A model generated the notes under the pieces. That model made no database searches. It saw nothing but the letters and a program-made list of their open reading frames with translations, and was not told the origin of the DNA. A DNA stretch of 34,888 bases. It comes from Pedobacter frigidisoli (GTDB taxonomy: Bacteria; Bacteroidota; Bacteroidia; Sphingobacteriales; Sphingobacteriaceae). The number at the start of each line of letters is the position of its first letter. Within the stretch, counting starts at the first letter, position 1. The translations under genes and the position numbers were made by a program. Of this stretch, positions 27,222 through 34,687 are shown in pieces. The stretch covers positions 1-34,888 of the forward strand of contig NZ_SJSN01000026.1 in assembly GCF_004331675.1 (NCBI RefSeq), given 5' to 3'.

Positions 27222-28691
27222 ATGAAAATTAAAATAAATAATAAACTAAAATATCTTTTTCTTGCCGCACCTTTTTTCTTTGCGACATCATGCAAAAAGG
27301 ATTTCTTAAATACTGCTCCTGATACCGCTTTACCTATTGAAGATGCATTTGCAAATCCAGATAGAATTCTATCGCAGGTTAACGGGGTATATGCAGGGAT
27401 AAAAAATGGCCAGTATTATGGCGGTCGGTTTTTAATCTATAACGATATTCGAGGAGAGGAATTTATAGTAAACAAGCCGAATGGTGTAACTGGTTTGGAT
27501 ACTTGGAGGTTTAATGTAACTTCAGGCACTAATGAAGTCGTAAATTTGTGGGGTGCAGTATATGCAGCAATCAATCGTGCTAATTTAGTAATAGAAGGGG
27601 TTACAGCAAACTCTTCTTTGCTAACTCCTACGCTAACAAAGCAATATATTGCAGAAGCTAAATTTTGTAGGGCTTTCTGTTATTATAGTTTATTACAACT
27701 ATATGCAAAACCTTACATCACAGATAACGGTGCAAGTTTAGGTGTTCCATTAAGATTAAAAGGTGAGAAAGACCTTACTGGTAATGACCTAAAAAGAAGT
27801 ACTGTGGCCGAGGTTTACACCCAAATTTTAAAGGACTTAAATGAAGCTGAGCCTGATCTAGCTCTTACACTCGCTGCAACGAGAGCATCAAGAAATACGG
27901 CAATTGCTTTTAAAACAAGAGTATATTTATCAATGGGTAATTTATCATCAGTTGTAACAGAGGCAAATAAAATTGTAAGTGCCACAGCACCATTTGTTGC
28001 AGCTACGGGTTCTCCATTAAAACTTGAGGCAAACATTACAACTGTTTTTGGCGGCGCATATACTGGTAATGCAACAGCCACTGAAGCTGCATTGTCGTTT
28101 CCAATGGCAGACCTAGATGCCCCAGGAACCCAAAATCAGTTGGCTTACTATTATAATGTTTCTCCAAATCAGGCTGGGGGTAATGAAGAGTTTTTCTTAA
28201 ATCCTACAGGGATTTTCGGAAATGCTGCATTTGCTGCTGGTTCAACCGATGCTAGAAAAAGCTTGACGACTGTATCTGGTGCAAACACTTATCTATCTAA
28301 GTTTAAAAGACCTTCGCCATATACGGACTATGTTCCAGCAATTCGCTACGCAGAGGTTTTATTGAACCTTGCTGAAGCAACTGTTGTTACCGATCCAGCA
28401 AGATCAATCGCTTTGTTAACTGCTGTTAGACAACGATCTAATCCTACCTATGTTTTTCCAGCAGCAGACTTATTACCTGCAAACTTGAAAAATACAATAT
28501 TAACCGAACGTAGAATAGAATTGCTTGGTGAAGGTTTAAGATCTCCAGATATTATGAGGTTAGGACTTGGCTTCCCTGCAAAAAGTGGTTCACAAGGTAC
28601 AGCCCCTGCAATACCATTTAATACGGCAGGCTATGTTTGGCCAATATCAGCAAATGAGGTTCAGAATAATAAGTTAATCGTTCAGAATTAA
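27222..28691 (+). CDS. SusD/RagB-family nutrient-binding lipoprotein, unit 3
   Basis: A 489-residue SusD/RagB protein. The hydrophobic segment 10-23 leads to ATSC (Cys24) and then KKDFLNTAPDTALP, the common SusD start. YIAEAKFCRAFCYYSLLQLY (about 144-163) and NTAIAFKTRVYLSMGNLSSV (about 225-244) are the helical repeat blocks; YTDYVPAIRYAEVLLNLAEA (about 367-386) and LTERRIELLGEGLRSPDIMR (about 426-445) are the C-terminal signatures. It ends WPISANEVQNNKLIVQN. It is paired with the SusC gene 12 bases upstream and closes the run of uptake genes; a long palindromic terminator follows 9 bases after the stop codon. Confidence 0.93.
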   Translation: MKIKINNKLKYLFLAAPFFFATSCKKDFLNTAPDTALPIEDAFANPDRILSQVNGVYAGIKNGQYYGGRFLIYNDIRGEEFIVNKPNGVTGLDTWRFNVTSGTNEVVNLWGAVYAAINRANLVIEGVTANSSLLTPTLTKQYIAEAKFCRAFCYYSLLQLYAKPYITDNGASLGVPLRLKGEKDLTGNDLKRSTVAEVYTQILKDLNEAEPDLALTLAATRASRNTAIAFKTRVYLSMGNLSSVVTEANKIVSATAPFVAATGSPLKLEANITTVFGGAYTGNATATEAALSFPMADLDAPGTQNQLAYYYNVSPNQAGGNEEFFLNPTGIFGNAAFAAGSTDARKSLTTVSGANTYLSKFKRPSPYTDYVPAIRYAEVLLNLAEATVVTDPARSIALLTAVRQRSNPTYVFPAADLLPANLKNTILTERRIELLGEGLRSPDIMRLGLGFPAKSGSQGTAPAIPFNTAGYVWPISANEVQNNKLIVQN

Positions 28692-28700
28692 TAATATTTT

Positions 28701-28753
28701 TTCATTAACAAGAAAAGCCAGCACTGCTGGCTTTTCTTGTTAATGAATTTTTT
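28701..28753 (+). terminator. Long palindromic terminator between convergent genes
   Basis: Bases 28701-28723 are exactly complementary to 28725-28747, a 23-bp perfect arm pair with one base between them; in RNA the loop would take up a few central pairs. A T6 run (28748-28753) follows on the plus strand. The minus strand exit is A-rich instead, so it should stop susD transcription better than doxX transcription, though the stem could hinder both. Confidence 0.9.
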
Positions 28754-28756
28754 CCT

Positions 28757-29164
28757 CTACTTCTTATCCACACTATACTTCCCTGGGCCAATAAATATCA
28801 ATCCAAAAAATACAATTCCCAACTCGATCGCATGACTAGCGCCTTGTAAGCCATCTCCTTTTGAAAAATGAACAAGTGCGGCAATAATCATGGTGAAGAT
28901 TAATAGAATACATGCAGGGCGAAAGAACAATCCAACAATTAAAAGGAAGCCACCAAATGTTTCAGTTGCTGCGGCCATAAATCCCCAGAAAATAGGCAAG
29001 AAATCTATTCCAATTACTTTCATGCTTCCTCCTAAACCAGTCCAACCGCTAGGTCCGCCTGCAAGTTTCGGGAAACCATGAATAATGAACATAATGCCTA
29101 AGCCCAAACGGATTAATAACAAACCCGTGTTGCGGTACTTTCCTAAATTATCTAAAATGGCCAT
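28757..29164 (-). CDS. DoxX-family integral membrane protein
   Basis: A 135-residue inner-membrane protein with four predicted helices (about 14-34, 54-80, 83-98 and 108-125). The start RNTGLLLIRLGLGIMFIIHGFPKL, given here as RNTGLLLIRLG then a GIMFIIHGFPKL block, and the later ETFGGFLLIVGLFFRPACI are typical of the DoxX group. Some family members are linked to thiosulfate oxidation or to redox stress complexes, but most are uncharacterised and no specific role should be given here. The ATG is one base after the ldcA stop codon, so the two genes are surely one transcript, and no clear pathway link between them is known to me. Confidence 0.85.
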   Translation of the reverse strand: MAILDNLGKYRNTGLLLIRLGLGIMFIIHGFPKLAGGPSGWTGLGGSMKVIGIDFLPIFWGFMAAATETFGGFLLIVGLFFRPACILLIFTMIIAALVHFSKGDGLQGASHAIELGIVFFGLIFIGPGKYSVDKK

Positions 29165-29165
29165 G

Positions 29166-30065
29166 TTATAAATATTTAAAATAAACGTTGTTGCTTTCTA
29201 CCTTTAACTCAACTTCAGCACCTAATACCATGCTTAAGTTATTCTCGATGTGCCCTGTTGGAAAATTAAAACAAACGGGGTAATTATAATCCTTAACCAC
29301 CTCCCATATTACCTCATCAGCTGTTTGCCCGAAAGAAATTTTTTCTTCCTCAATTTCGTTAAATGCACCAATAATTAAACCATTCAAGTTTTCAAGCTTT
29401 CCGGCACGTTTCAGCATTCTTAACATTCTATCTATTCCATATTCTTGCTCGCCTACATCTTCCAGAAAAAGAATCTTATTATCGAAATCCATTTCTGAAA
29501 CAGAACCTTGCAACATCGTTAGCAAAGTTAAATTTCCTCCAATTAAAATGCCTTGGCTCTTTCCTTGTTGATTTTTAAACTCACTTTGATATTGGTATTG
29601 CTGCTGCTCACCAAATAACGATTTTCTTAACGATTCAAGCGCCTCTTCAGTAGAATCATCAAAAGTGTAGGGCATTTGTGCGTGAATACATTGCGTATCC
29701 ATATCAGCAATGAGGTGCGATAGCAAAACCGTGATATCGCTAAAACCCACAAACCATTTGGGGCTCTTATTAAATTTGGTAAAATCCAAATCATCGATGA
29801 TCCGAATGGTTCCATAACCACCCCGGCCAGAAATGATTGCTTTTATTGATGGATCATCTAAAAATTGCTGGATATCCTTGGTGCGTAAAGCATCTGTTCC
29901 AGCAAATTGATGGTGACTGGCATATACACTTTCACCTATAATTACTTCCAATCCCCATTCCTTTAATATTTCAATGGCATGGTCTATAGGTTTGGGTAAT
30001 TTCTTTGCCGGACAAACGAGGGCAATCTTATCTCCTTTTTTTAAATATGGGGGCTGCTTAATCAT
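29166..30065 (-). CDS. ldcA: LD-carboxypeptidase, peptidase family S66
   Basis: A 299-residue serine peptidase. The catalytic residues of family S66 are all visible: Ser109 in VGFSDITVL, Glu202 in LEDVGEQEYGIDRML and His272 in PTGHIENNLSMVLG, with the preceding ISGRGGYGTIRIIDDLDF block at 78-95. These enzymes cleave the terminal D-Ala from murein tetrapeptides in the cytoplasm during cell-wall recycling; related members act on microcin C-type peptides, and sequence alone does not separate the two well. There is no signal peptide with this start. The frame is open for 37 codons further upstream, but those residues overlap metG and do not resemble the family, so ATG at 30065 (KQPPYLKKGDKIALV) is chosen. 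First gene of an ldcA-doxX operon, divergent from metG. Confidence 0.9.
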   Translation of the reverse strand: MIKQPPYLKKGDKIALVCPAKKLPKPIDHAIEILKEWGLEVIIGESVYASHHQFAGTDALRTKDIQQFLDDPSIKAIISGRGGYGTIRIIDDLDFTKFNKSPKWFVGFSDITVLLSHLIADMDTQCIHAQMPYTFDDSTEEALESLRKSLFGEQQQYQYQSEFKNQQGKSQGILIGGNLTLLTMLQGSVSEMDFDNKILFLEDVGEQEYGIDRMLRMLKRAGKLENLNGLIIGAFNEIEEEKISFGQTADEVIWEVVKDYNYPVCFNFPTGHIENNLSMVLGAEVELKVESNNVYFKYL

Positions 30066-30077
30066 CTTCAAAACACT

Positions 30078-30085
30078 TATCTTTG
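30078..30085 (+). promoter_or_regulatory. metG -7 promoter element
   Basis: TATCTTTG is a full match to the Bacteroidota -7 consensus TAnnTTTG. It ends 20 bases before the proposed TTG start, so the leader would be only about 14 bases. It lies just upstream of the divergent ldcA start, and the two promoters must overlap. Confidence 0.65.
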
Positions 30086-30105
30086 CCAAATTAATAAAAA
30101 TTGTT

Positions 30106-32214
30106 TTGGATAATAGTAAAATAAAAAGATATACTGTAACCGCGGCGCTTCCATACACCAATGGACCGGTACACATAGGGCACCTTGCTGGCGTTTATAT
30201 CCCTGCCGATATTTATGCCCGTTATCTGCGTTCGAATAAGCGGGATGTAAAATTTATATGCGGCTCTGATGAAAATGGTGTACCCATTACCTTAAAAGCC
30301 AAAAGAGAGGGCATTACCCCGCAGGAAGTTGTAGATAAGTACCATAAAATCATAGGCGATTCATTTAAGGAGTTTGGGGTGTCTTTCGATATCTATCACC
30401 GTACATCGTCTTTAACACATCATCAAACAGCTTCTGATTTTTTTGAAACCTTGTATGATAAAGGCGTTTTTACCGAAGAGATTACCGAACAATACTACGA
30501 TCCAACGGCTAAGCAATTTTTGGCCGATCGTTACATTACTGGTACTTGTCCGAAGTGCGGAAACGAAAATGCATATGGCGATCAATGCGAAAATTGTGGC
30601 TCTACACTTAATGCTACCGATTTAATCAATCCAAAATCGACACTTTCTGGCGATAAACCAATTTTAAAGGAAACCAAAAACTGGTTCTTGCCACTTGATA
30701 AGTATGAAGACCGCTTAAGAACTTATATCGAAAGCCATAAGGAATGGCGACCAAATGTTTATGGTCAGTGCCAAAGTTGGTTAAATGCAGGTTTACAACC
30801 AAGGGCAATGACTCGCGATTTAGACTGGGGTGTTCGAGTTCCACTGCGTGATGCTAAGGGTAAGGTATTGTACGTGTGGTTCGATGCGCCCATCGGCTAC
30901 ATTTCGGCTACCAAAGAACTTTGTAATTACGCAAAGCTCGATGTTTGGAATCCGAAGGCAGAGGAATATTACATCAGCAGTTTTGAGAATGATAAATGTG
31001 GTTGGGAAGAATATTGGAAGAGCGACGAAACTAAACTGGTTCACTTCATAGGAAAGGATAACATTGTATTCCACTGCATTATCTTTCCCGCAATGTTAAT
31101 GGCACATGGAGGTTATACTTTGGCCGATAATGTTCCAGCAAATGAATTCCTTAACCTAGAGGGTCAAAAAATTTCTACCTCTAAAAATTGGGCGGTTTGG
31201 CTGAACGAATATTTGAGGGAGTTTGAGGGGAAACAAGATGTGTTGCGTTATGTGCTCACGGCAACTGCTCCAGAAACCAAGGACAACGATTTTACCTGGA
31301 AAGATTTTCAGGCTAGAAATAATAATGAATTGGTAGCCATTTTAGGTAATTTCATTAATCGTGTAGTGGTTTTAACCCATAAATATTTTAATGGCACAGT
31401 TCCTACCTGCATGGAAATTACGGAGGTAGATCAAGCCGTTATCGATGAGTTAGCCAGTTACCCAGCAAAGATTTCTGCATCAATAGAAAATTATCGCTTT
31501 AGAGAGGCCCTATCCGAAGTGATGAATGTTGCCCGTTTGGGGAATAAGTACCTTGCAGAAACCGAGCCTTGGAAATTGATCAAAACTGATGAAGATCGGG
31601 TGCGTACGATTTTACATCTCGCACTCCAAATTGCGGCTAATATCCAAATTTTAATCGAGCCTTTCTTGCCTTTTACATCAGAAAAATTAATGAAGATGCT
31701 AAAGAATGGTGGTCATAATTGGGAAGATGCTGGCACGGTAACGTTGATTAAGCGTGGGCATGAGATAGGTGAAGGTGTTCTTTTATTCGATAAGATTGAG
31801 GATGCTGAAATCGATTATCAGGTAGAAAAATTAAACCAAAGTAAGGCCAGCAATGCTGCAGGTTCTGTAGTAGCTACTCCAGCGAAAGAAAATATAAATT
31901 TCGATGATTTTTCTGCCATGGATATTCGAGTGGCTACCATAGTTGCTGCAGAAAAGGTAGAGAAAACTAAGAAGTTGCTAAAGCTTACTGTAAACACTGG
32001 TATCGATGAAAGGACAGTGGTTTCAGGAATTGCAGAATACTACCAGCCAGAAGATATTGTAGGCAAGCAAGTAAGCATTATTGTAAATCTAGCCCCAAGA
32101 GAAATTAAAGGAATTTTATCACAAGGGATGATTTTAATGGCTGAAAACGCAGAAGGAAAACTCACTTTTGTGGCTCCAGTAGATAAGTTCATAGAGGGAA
32201 GTGTAATTAGGTAA
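30106..32214 (+). CDS. metG: Methionyl-tRNA synthetase with C-terminal tRNA-binding domain
   Basis: A 702-residue enzyme that charges tRNA-Met in the cytoplasm. Class I motifs: HIGH at 23-26 (GPVHIGHLAGV) and the KMSKS loop as KISTS at 355-359. The zinc knuckle has Cys148, 151, 161 and 164 (CPKCGNENAYGDQCENCG). The anticodon-binding helices follow, and a Trbp111-like OB-fold tRNA-binding domain starts near 598 (INFDDFSAMDIRVATIVAAE), the usual long bacterial form. The frame is open back to an ATG at 29974, but that part runs through ldcA on the other strand and does not look like protein. Between it and the HIGH motif no ATG occurs; TTG at 30106 gives DNSKIKRYTVTAALPYTNG, the normal N-terminus, and fits the promoter at 30078. 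The start is therefore likely but not proven. Confidence 0.93.
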   Translation: MDNSKIKRYTVTAALPYTNGPVHIGHLAGVYIPADIYARYLRSNKRDVKFICGSDENGVPITLKAKREGITPQEVVDKYHKIIGDSFKEFGVSFDIYHRTSSLTHHQTASDFFETLYDKGVFTEEITEQYYDPTAKQFLADRYITGTCPKCGNENAYGDQCENCGSTLNATDLINPKSTLSGDKPILKETKNWFLPLDKYEDRLRTYIESHKEWRPNVYGQCQSWLNAGLQPRAMTRDLDWGVRVPLRDAKGKVLYVWFDAPIGYISATKELCNYAKLDVWNPKAEEYYISSFENDKCGWEEYWKSDETKLVHFIGKDNIVFHCIIFPAMLMAHGGYTLADNVPANEFLNLEGQKISTSKNWAVWLNEYLREFEGKQDVLRYVLTATAPETKDNDFTWKDFQARNNNELVAILGNFINRVVVLTHKYFNGTVPTCMEITEVDQAVIDELASYPAKISASIENYRFREALSEVMNVARLGNKYLAETEPWKLIKTDEDRVRTILHLALQIAANIQILIEPFLPFTSEKLMKMLKNGGHNWEDAGTVTLIKRGHEIGEGVLLFDKIEDAEIDYQVEKLNQSKASNAAGSVVATPAKENINFDDFSAMDIRVATIVAAEKVEKTKKLLKLTVNTGIDERTVVSGIAEYYQPEDIVGKQVSIIVNLAPREIKGILSQGMILMAENAEGKLTFVAPVDKFIEGSVIR

Positions 32215-32591
32215 TAATATTATTTTAGTAGTTTAGGCCATTTGATTCGATTCAAGAGGCTTTTTCGTTTCGTCAGAAAAATTTAAGTCGCAACCATGTT
32301 CTATTAATATAAATTGTGAGGTAAATCTTCACTATTGTTTTTTTGGGAAATGAATAGCATGATGCTTTTGGCGGTTTTTACTCCCGCTCCCACTTCTGCC
32401 CACAATGAAAAATTGTGTGGCATCTCGTTTCGATCGGGTTTAGGTACAGTGTTAGATTTCTTTTGGCAAAATAAGAAAGCCACTTCAGATCGTAAAGTGG
32501 TTCAAAAAGCGAGTGACAACATCTAGCCAAGTCAGATGCTCCTATGAGCTAAAGCTGTAAAATTATGCACTTTTCAGCTCAAAACTTTTGT
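32215..32591. other. Gene-free stretch between metG and the tRNA gene
   Basis: I find no supported gene. A 63-codon frame at 32335-32526 has no recognisable domain or start context and could at best be a fragment. CCACTT (32480-32485) and AAGTGG (32495-32500) form a small hairpin without a T run, and GAGCT/AGCTC flank 32546-32580. No strong terminator for metG is visible. Confidence 0.5.
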
Positions 32592-32599
32592 TATATTTG
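32592..32599 (+). promoter_or_regulatory. tRNA-Arg -7 promoter element
   Basis: TATATTTG matches TAnnTTTG and ends 10 bases before the mature tRNA 5' end, the close spacing expected for a tRNA promoter in this phylum. A T-rich stretch at 32571-32574 is a weak candidate for -33. Confidence 0.65.
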
Positions 32600-32609
32600 C
32601 AGCATTATT

Positions 32610-32681
32610 GGTCCCGTAGTTCAACGGATAGAATAGAAGTTTCCTAAACTTTAGATATGAGTTCGATTCTCGTCGGGACCA
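32610..32681 (+). tRNA. tRNA-Arg (anticodon CCU)
   Basis: A full cloverleaf of 72 bases: acceptor GGTCCCG pairs with CGGGACC over 7 bp; D stem GTTC/GAAT; anticodon stem GAAGT/ACTTT with the 7-base loop TTCCTAA, giving anticodon CCU, which reads AGG; variable loop AGAT; T stem ATGAG/CTCGT with loop TTCGATT; discriminator A. CCA is not encoded. The gene stands alone, and the DNA just after it leads to an integrase, so its 3' end is a likely attachment site of an integrative element. Confidence 0.93.
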
Positions 32682-32941
32682 CTTCCTTAGATTCAAACCA
32701 GAACATTGTCGCGCAAATCGTTGATTTTCAAGACTTTGTTTTGGTTTTTATAACGCATTAAGACTCATTTTCGACCATTCTGAATGGTTAATTTTAGTGA
32801 GTCGAAAACTGACTTTTTCTTGTAAAACACTGTAAGTCAGTAGATTGATTGAAATATCAAAACCAGAATTATTCCGAAATGTTCGGGTTCTGGATTATTT
32901 TGTAAGATATTGATTTACAGCTCGTTCGACTGGCGAACATC
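32682..32941. other. Gene-free stretch between tRNA-Arg and the integrase, rich in dyads
   Basis: No gene is seen. A hairpin is formed by CCAGAA (32863-32868) and TTCTGG (32888-32893) enclosing CCGAA-ATG-TTCGG (32874-32886). GTTCG-ACTGG-CGAAC (32924-32938) forms another just before the integrase promoter. Further left, GACTCATTTTCGAC near 32762-32775 is nearly the inverted form of GTCGAAAACTGACTT near 32801-32815. These are the kind of sites that integrases and their helper proteins bind, but that role is inference. Confidence 0.45.
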
Positions 32942-32972
32942 TTGATGACTCACTGGCTCAAATGTACATTTG
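32942..32972 (+). promoter_or_regulatory. Integrase promoter inside a perfect palindrome
   Basis: TTG at 32942-32944 (-33), 20 bases, then TACATTTG at 32965-32972 (-7, TAnnTTTG) form the best complete Bacteroidota promoter in the window, 21 bases before the chosen start. The -7 is half of the perfect 14-bp palindrome CAAATGTACATTTG (32959-32972), so the opposite strand carries the same -7 element. Confidence 0.7.
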
Positions 32973-32993
32973 TTTAATTTTAAATGTATCATT

Positions 32994-34265
32994 ATGAGTT
33001 ACAATTTTCATCTTTTATTCTATCTGAAAAGACCAAAAAATTTTATCAAGGGCGAGATGATGCCCATCTATTTACGGATTACCGTGAAAGGAAAACATTC
33101 GGAATATTCTGTCGGCAGGGAAATTGTTCCCAGCTTCTGGTCTGCGCTTAAAGGGAAAGGCACTGGCCTGCGCGAAGAGATCCGGGAACTTAATGATTAT
33201 CTGGATACGCTGGCCTCAAAAGTTCGACGGTTTCATACCTCTCTTGTTGAAAAGGAAGATGAGGTGACAGCGGTAGTCTTGAGGGATCATCTTACCGGAA
33301 AGAATACGTCTAACCATAGCCTACTGAGAGTTTATCAGAAGCACAATGACAATATGGAAAAACTGATTGGTAAAGGGTACAGTTATAGCACGTTTCAAAC
33401 CTATCAAAGTTCCATCAGACATGTTAAACAATTTCTTCAGCTCAAATATGAGGTTCAGGACATTAACATCAAAAAGGTGGATTTTAAATTTATCACCGAT
33501 TATGAGTTATTTCTTAGAATAGATCGAGGAAATAATGCGATGTCTGCCCGGAAATATATTGTTCACCTGAAAAAAATCATGCTGTATTGCCTGGGCGCCG
33601 GGTGGATAGTCGGTAATCCATTTTTAAATTATCGCAATACTGCTAAAGCTAAGGCAAGGACTTTTCTAAATATGGAAGAGTTGGATAGAATTAAAAACAG
33701 GGAATTTCCACTTGAGCGCTTAAACATCGTTCGTGACATTTTTATTTTCAGTTGCTACACCGGCCTCTCTTATATAGATGTGAAGCAGCTTCGCCCGGAT
33801 CAGATTACAAAGGGTGATGACGGTAATTTATGGATATTCATCAAACGCCAGAAAACGGAAACACCCTGTCACATCCCCTTGTTGGATGAGGCAAAAGTAA
33901 TTCTTGACAGGTATAAGAATCACAGGATATGCCGATGGAGAAAAGTGGCGTTGCCAGTGCTCACCAACCAGAGGATGAATGGGTACCTCAAAGAGATCGC
34001 AGATCTTTGTACCATCACTAAAGTACTCACTTATCATCTGGCTCGTCACACTTTTGCGACGACTATTACGCTTTCAAATGGTGTTCCGATTGAGACTGTG
34101 TCCCAGATGCTTGGGCATAACAGCTTGAAAACAACCCAGCATTATGCAAAGGTTATCGATACTAAAGTTAGTACTGAGATGTCTGCATTACAGGAGAAAC
34201 TGTTAGACCGAGATAAGAAGGAAGAAGATACTGGTGATATGAAAGTTATGAAGCTCTTTAGATAG
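32994..34265 (+). CDS. Tyrosine recombinase/integrase of the CTnDOT-like Bacteroidota type
   Basis: A 423-residue site-specific recombinase. Domains in order: an N-terminal arm-site DNA-binding domain (about 1-90), a SAM-like core-binding domain (about 110-215) and the catalytic domain (about 222-395). Catalytic residues seen: Lys287, His348 and Arg351 (YHLARHTFAT), His375 (LGHNSLKTT) and the nucleophile Tyr384 (QHYAKV). At the first Arg position the motif is CYTGLSYIDV, with Ser259, a substitution known from IntDOT and its relatives. The ATG at 32994 (MSYNFHLLFYLKRPKN) is preferred to 32970 because 32970 overlaps the -7 element. It reads away from the tRNA-Arg gene, as expected for the integrase at one end of an integrative or conjugative element. 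GC content looks higher than in the flanking chromosome. Confidence 0.9.
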   Translation: MSYNFHLLFYLKRPKNFIKGEMMPIYLRITVKGKHSEYSVGREIVPSFWSALKGKGTGLREEIRELNDYLDTLASKVRRFHTSLVEKEDEVTAVVLRDHLTGKNTSNHSLLRVYQKHNDNMEKLIGKGYSYSTFQTYQSSIRHVKQFLQLKYEVQDINIKKVDFKFITDYELFLRIDRGNNAMSARKYIVHLKKIMLYCLGAGWIVGNPFLNYRNTAKAKARTFLNMEELDRIKNREFPLERLNIVRDIFIFSCYTGLSYIDVKQLRPDQITKGDDGNLWIFIKRQKTETPCHIPLLDEAKVILDRYKNHRICRWRKVALPVLTNQRMNGYLKEIADLCTITKVLTYHLARHTFATTITLSNGVPIETVSQMLGHNSLKTTQHYAKVIDTKVSTEMSALQEKLLDRDKKEEDTGDMKVMKLFR

Positions 34266-34478
34266 ATTGCTGGCAATGTAACAGGAAATCGGTTGTAATT
34301 TGTCTTGTCAACCTTAATCTAAATATTTGTTTTTCAATCATTATAATGTATTTGATTGAAGTAACAATCAGATTAAGAAAATTTTAAAATATGGTATCAC
34401 AACTGACCGACATTGATGTCGGTCAGTTCGATCAAGATTGGGATTTCGCTTGTTGAAAGACAAATGATTAGATTCTAT
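34266..34478. repeat. Nested and simple inverted repeats after the integrase
   Basis: No gene is supported. CTTAATCT (34313-34320) pairs with AGATTAAG (34370-34377), and inside it TTCAATCA (34333-34340) pairs with TGATTGAA (34353-34360). A second perfect dyad, AACTGACCGACAT (34401-34413) and its inverse (34416-34428), has 13-bp arms and a 2-base centre. Neither has a T run. They could end integrase transcription or bind an element-encoded regulator. Confidence 0.6.
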
Positions 34479-34514
34479 CCGATATGGACCGATACGATCC
34501 GATTACGATCCGAT
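34479..34514. repeat. Four CCGAT repeats at one-helical-turn spacing
   Basis: CCGAT occurs at 34479, 34489, 34499 and 34510, so copies are 10, 10 and 11 bases apart and face the same side of the helix. Such phased repeats are typical of cooperative protein-binding sites (operators, origin or transfer-origin iterons). The gene they served may have been separated by the IS21 element to the right. Confidence 0.55.
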
Positions 34515-34609
34515 CCTTTTAAAAAGACAGCATTTGATTACGTGAAAATTACTACTAATTTTGACAAAAGCAGTGTATTTGTACAGATAATGTAATCGGG
34601 AAATAACAC

Positions 34610-34662
34610 TGCACAAGAATTGGCAATTAAGAGTGCACAGAAAACGGCAACAAGTGTGCACA
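34610..34662. repeat. Terminal repeats of an IS21-family element
   Basis: TGCACA occurs at 34610, 34634 and 34657, spaced 24 and 23 bases. The first two are followed at the same distance by GGCAA (TGCACAAGAATTGGCAA and TGCACAGAAAACGGCAA, 13 of 17 bases alike). Multiple short repeats at the ends are a feature of IS21 elements and bind the transposase. The outer tip of the element is probably near 34590-34610 but is not fixed. Confidence 0.6.
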
Positions 34663-34687
34663 GTTTTACAAAGCTAATCTTCTGGTC

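Noticed and set aside
29974..30105. Longer metG reading frame from an upstream ATG
   Set aside because: The extra 44 residues run antisense through ldcA and precede the normal MetG N-terminus; the promoter at 30078 would be inside the gene.
30066..30176. Longer ldcA reading frame with a hydrophobic N-terminus
   Set aside because: The extension overlaps metG in the opposite direction and is not like the family; it only imitates a signal peptide by chance.
32335..32526. 63-codon frame before the tRNA gene
   Set aside because: No recognisable domain, no promoter or plausible start context; reported only as part of a gene-free stretch.
34561..34591. TTGACA-N19-GATAAT promoter of the sigma-70 type
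   Set aside because: Bacteroidota use a different primary sigma consensus and the spacing is long; in AT-rich DNA this match is weak evidence.
34413..34595. 60-codon frame over the phased repeats
   Set aside because: It encodes no recognisable motif and covers the palindrome and CCGAT repeats, which explain the sequence better.
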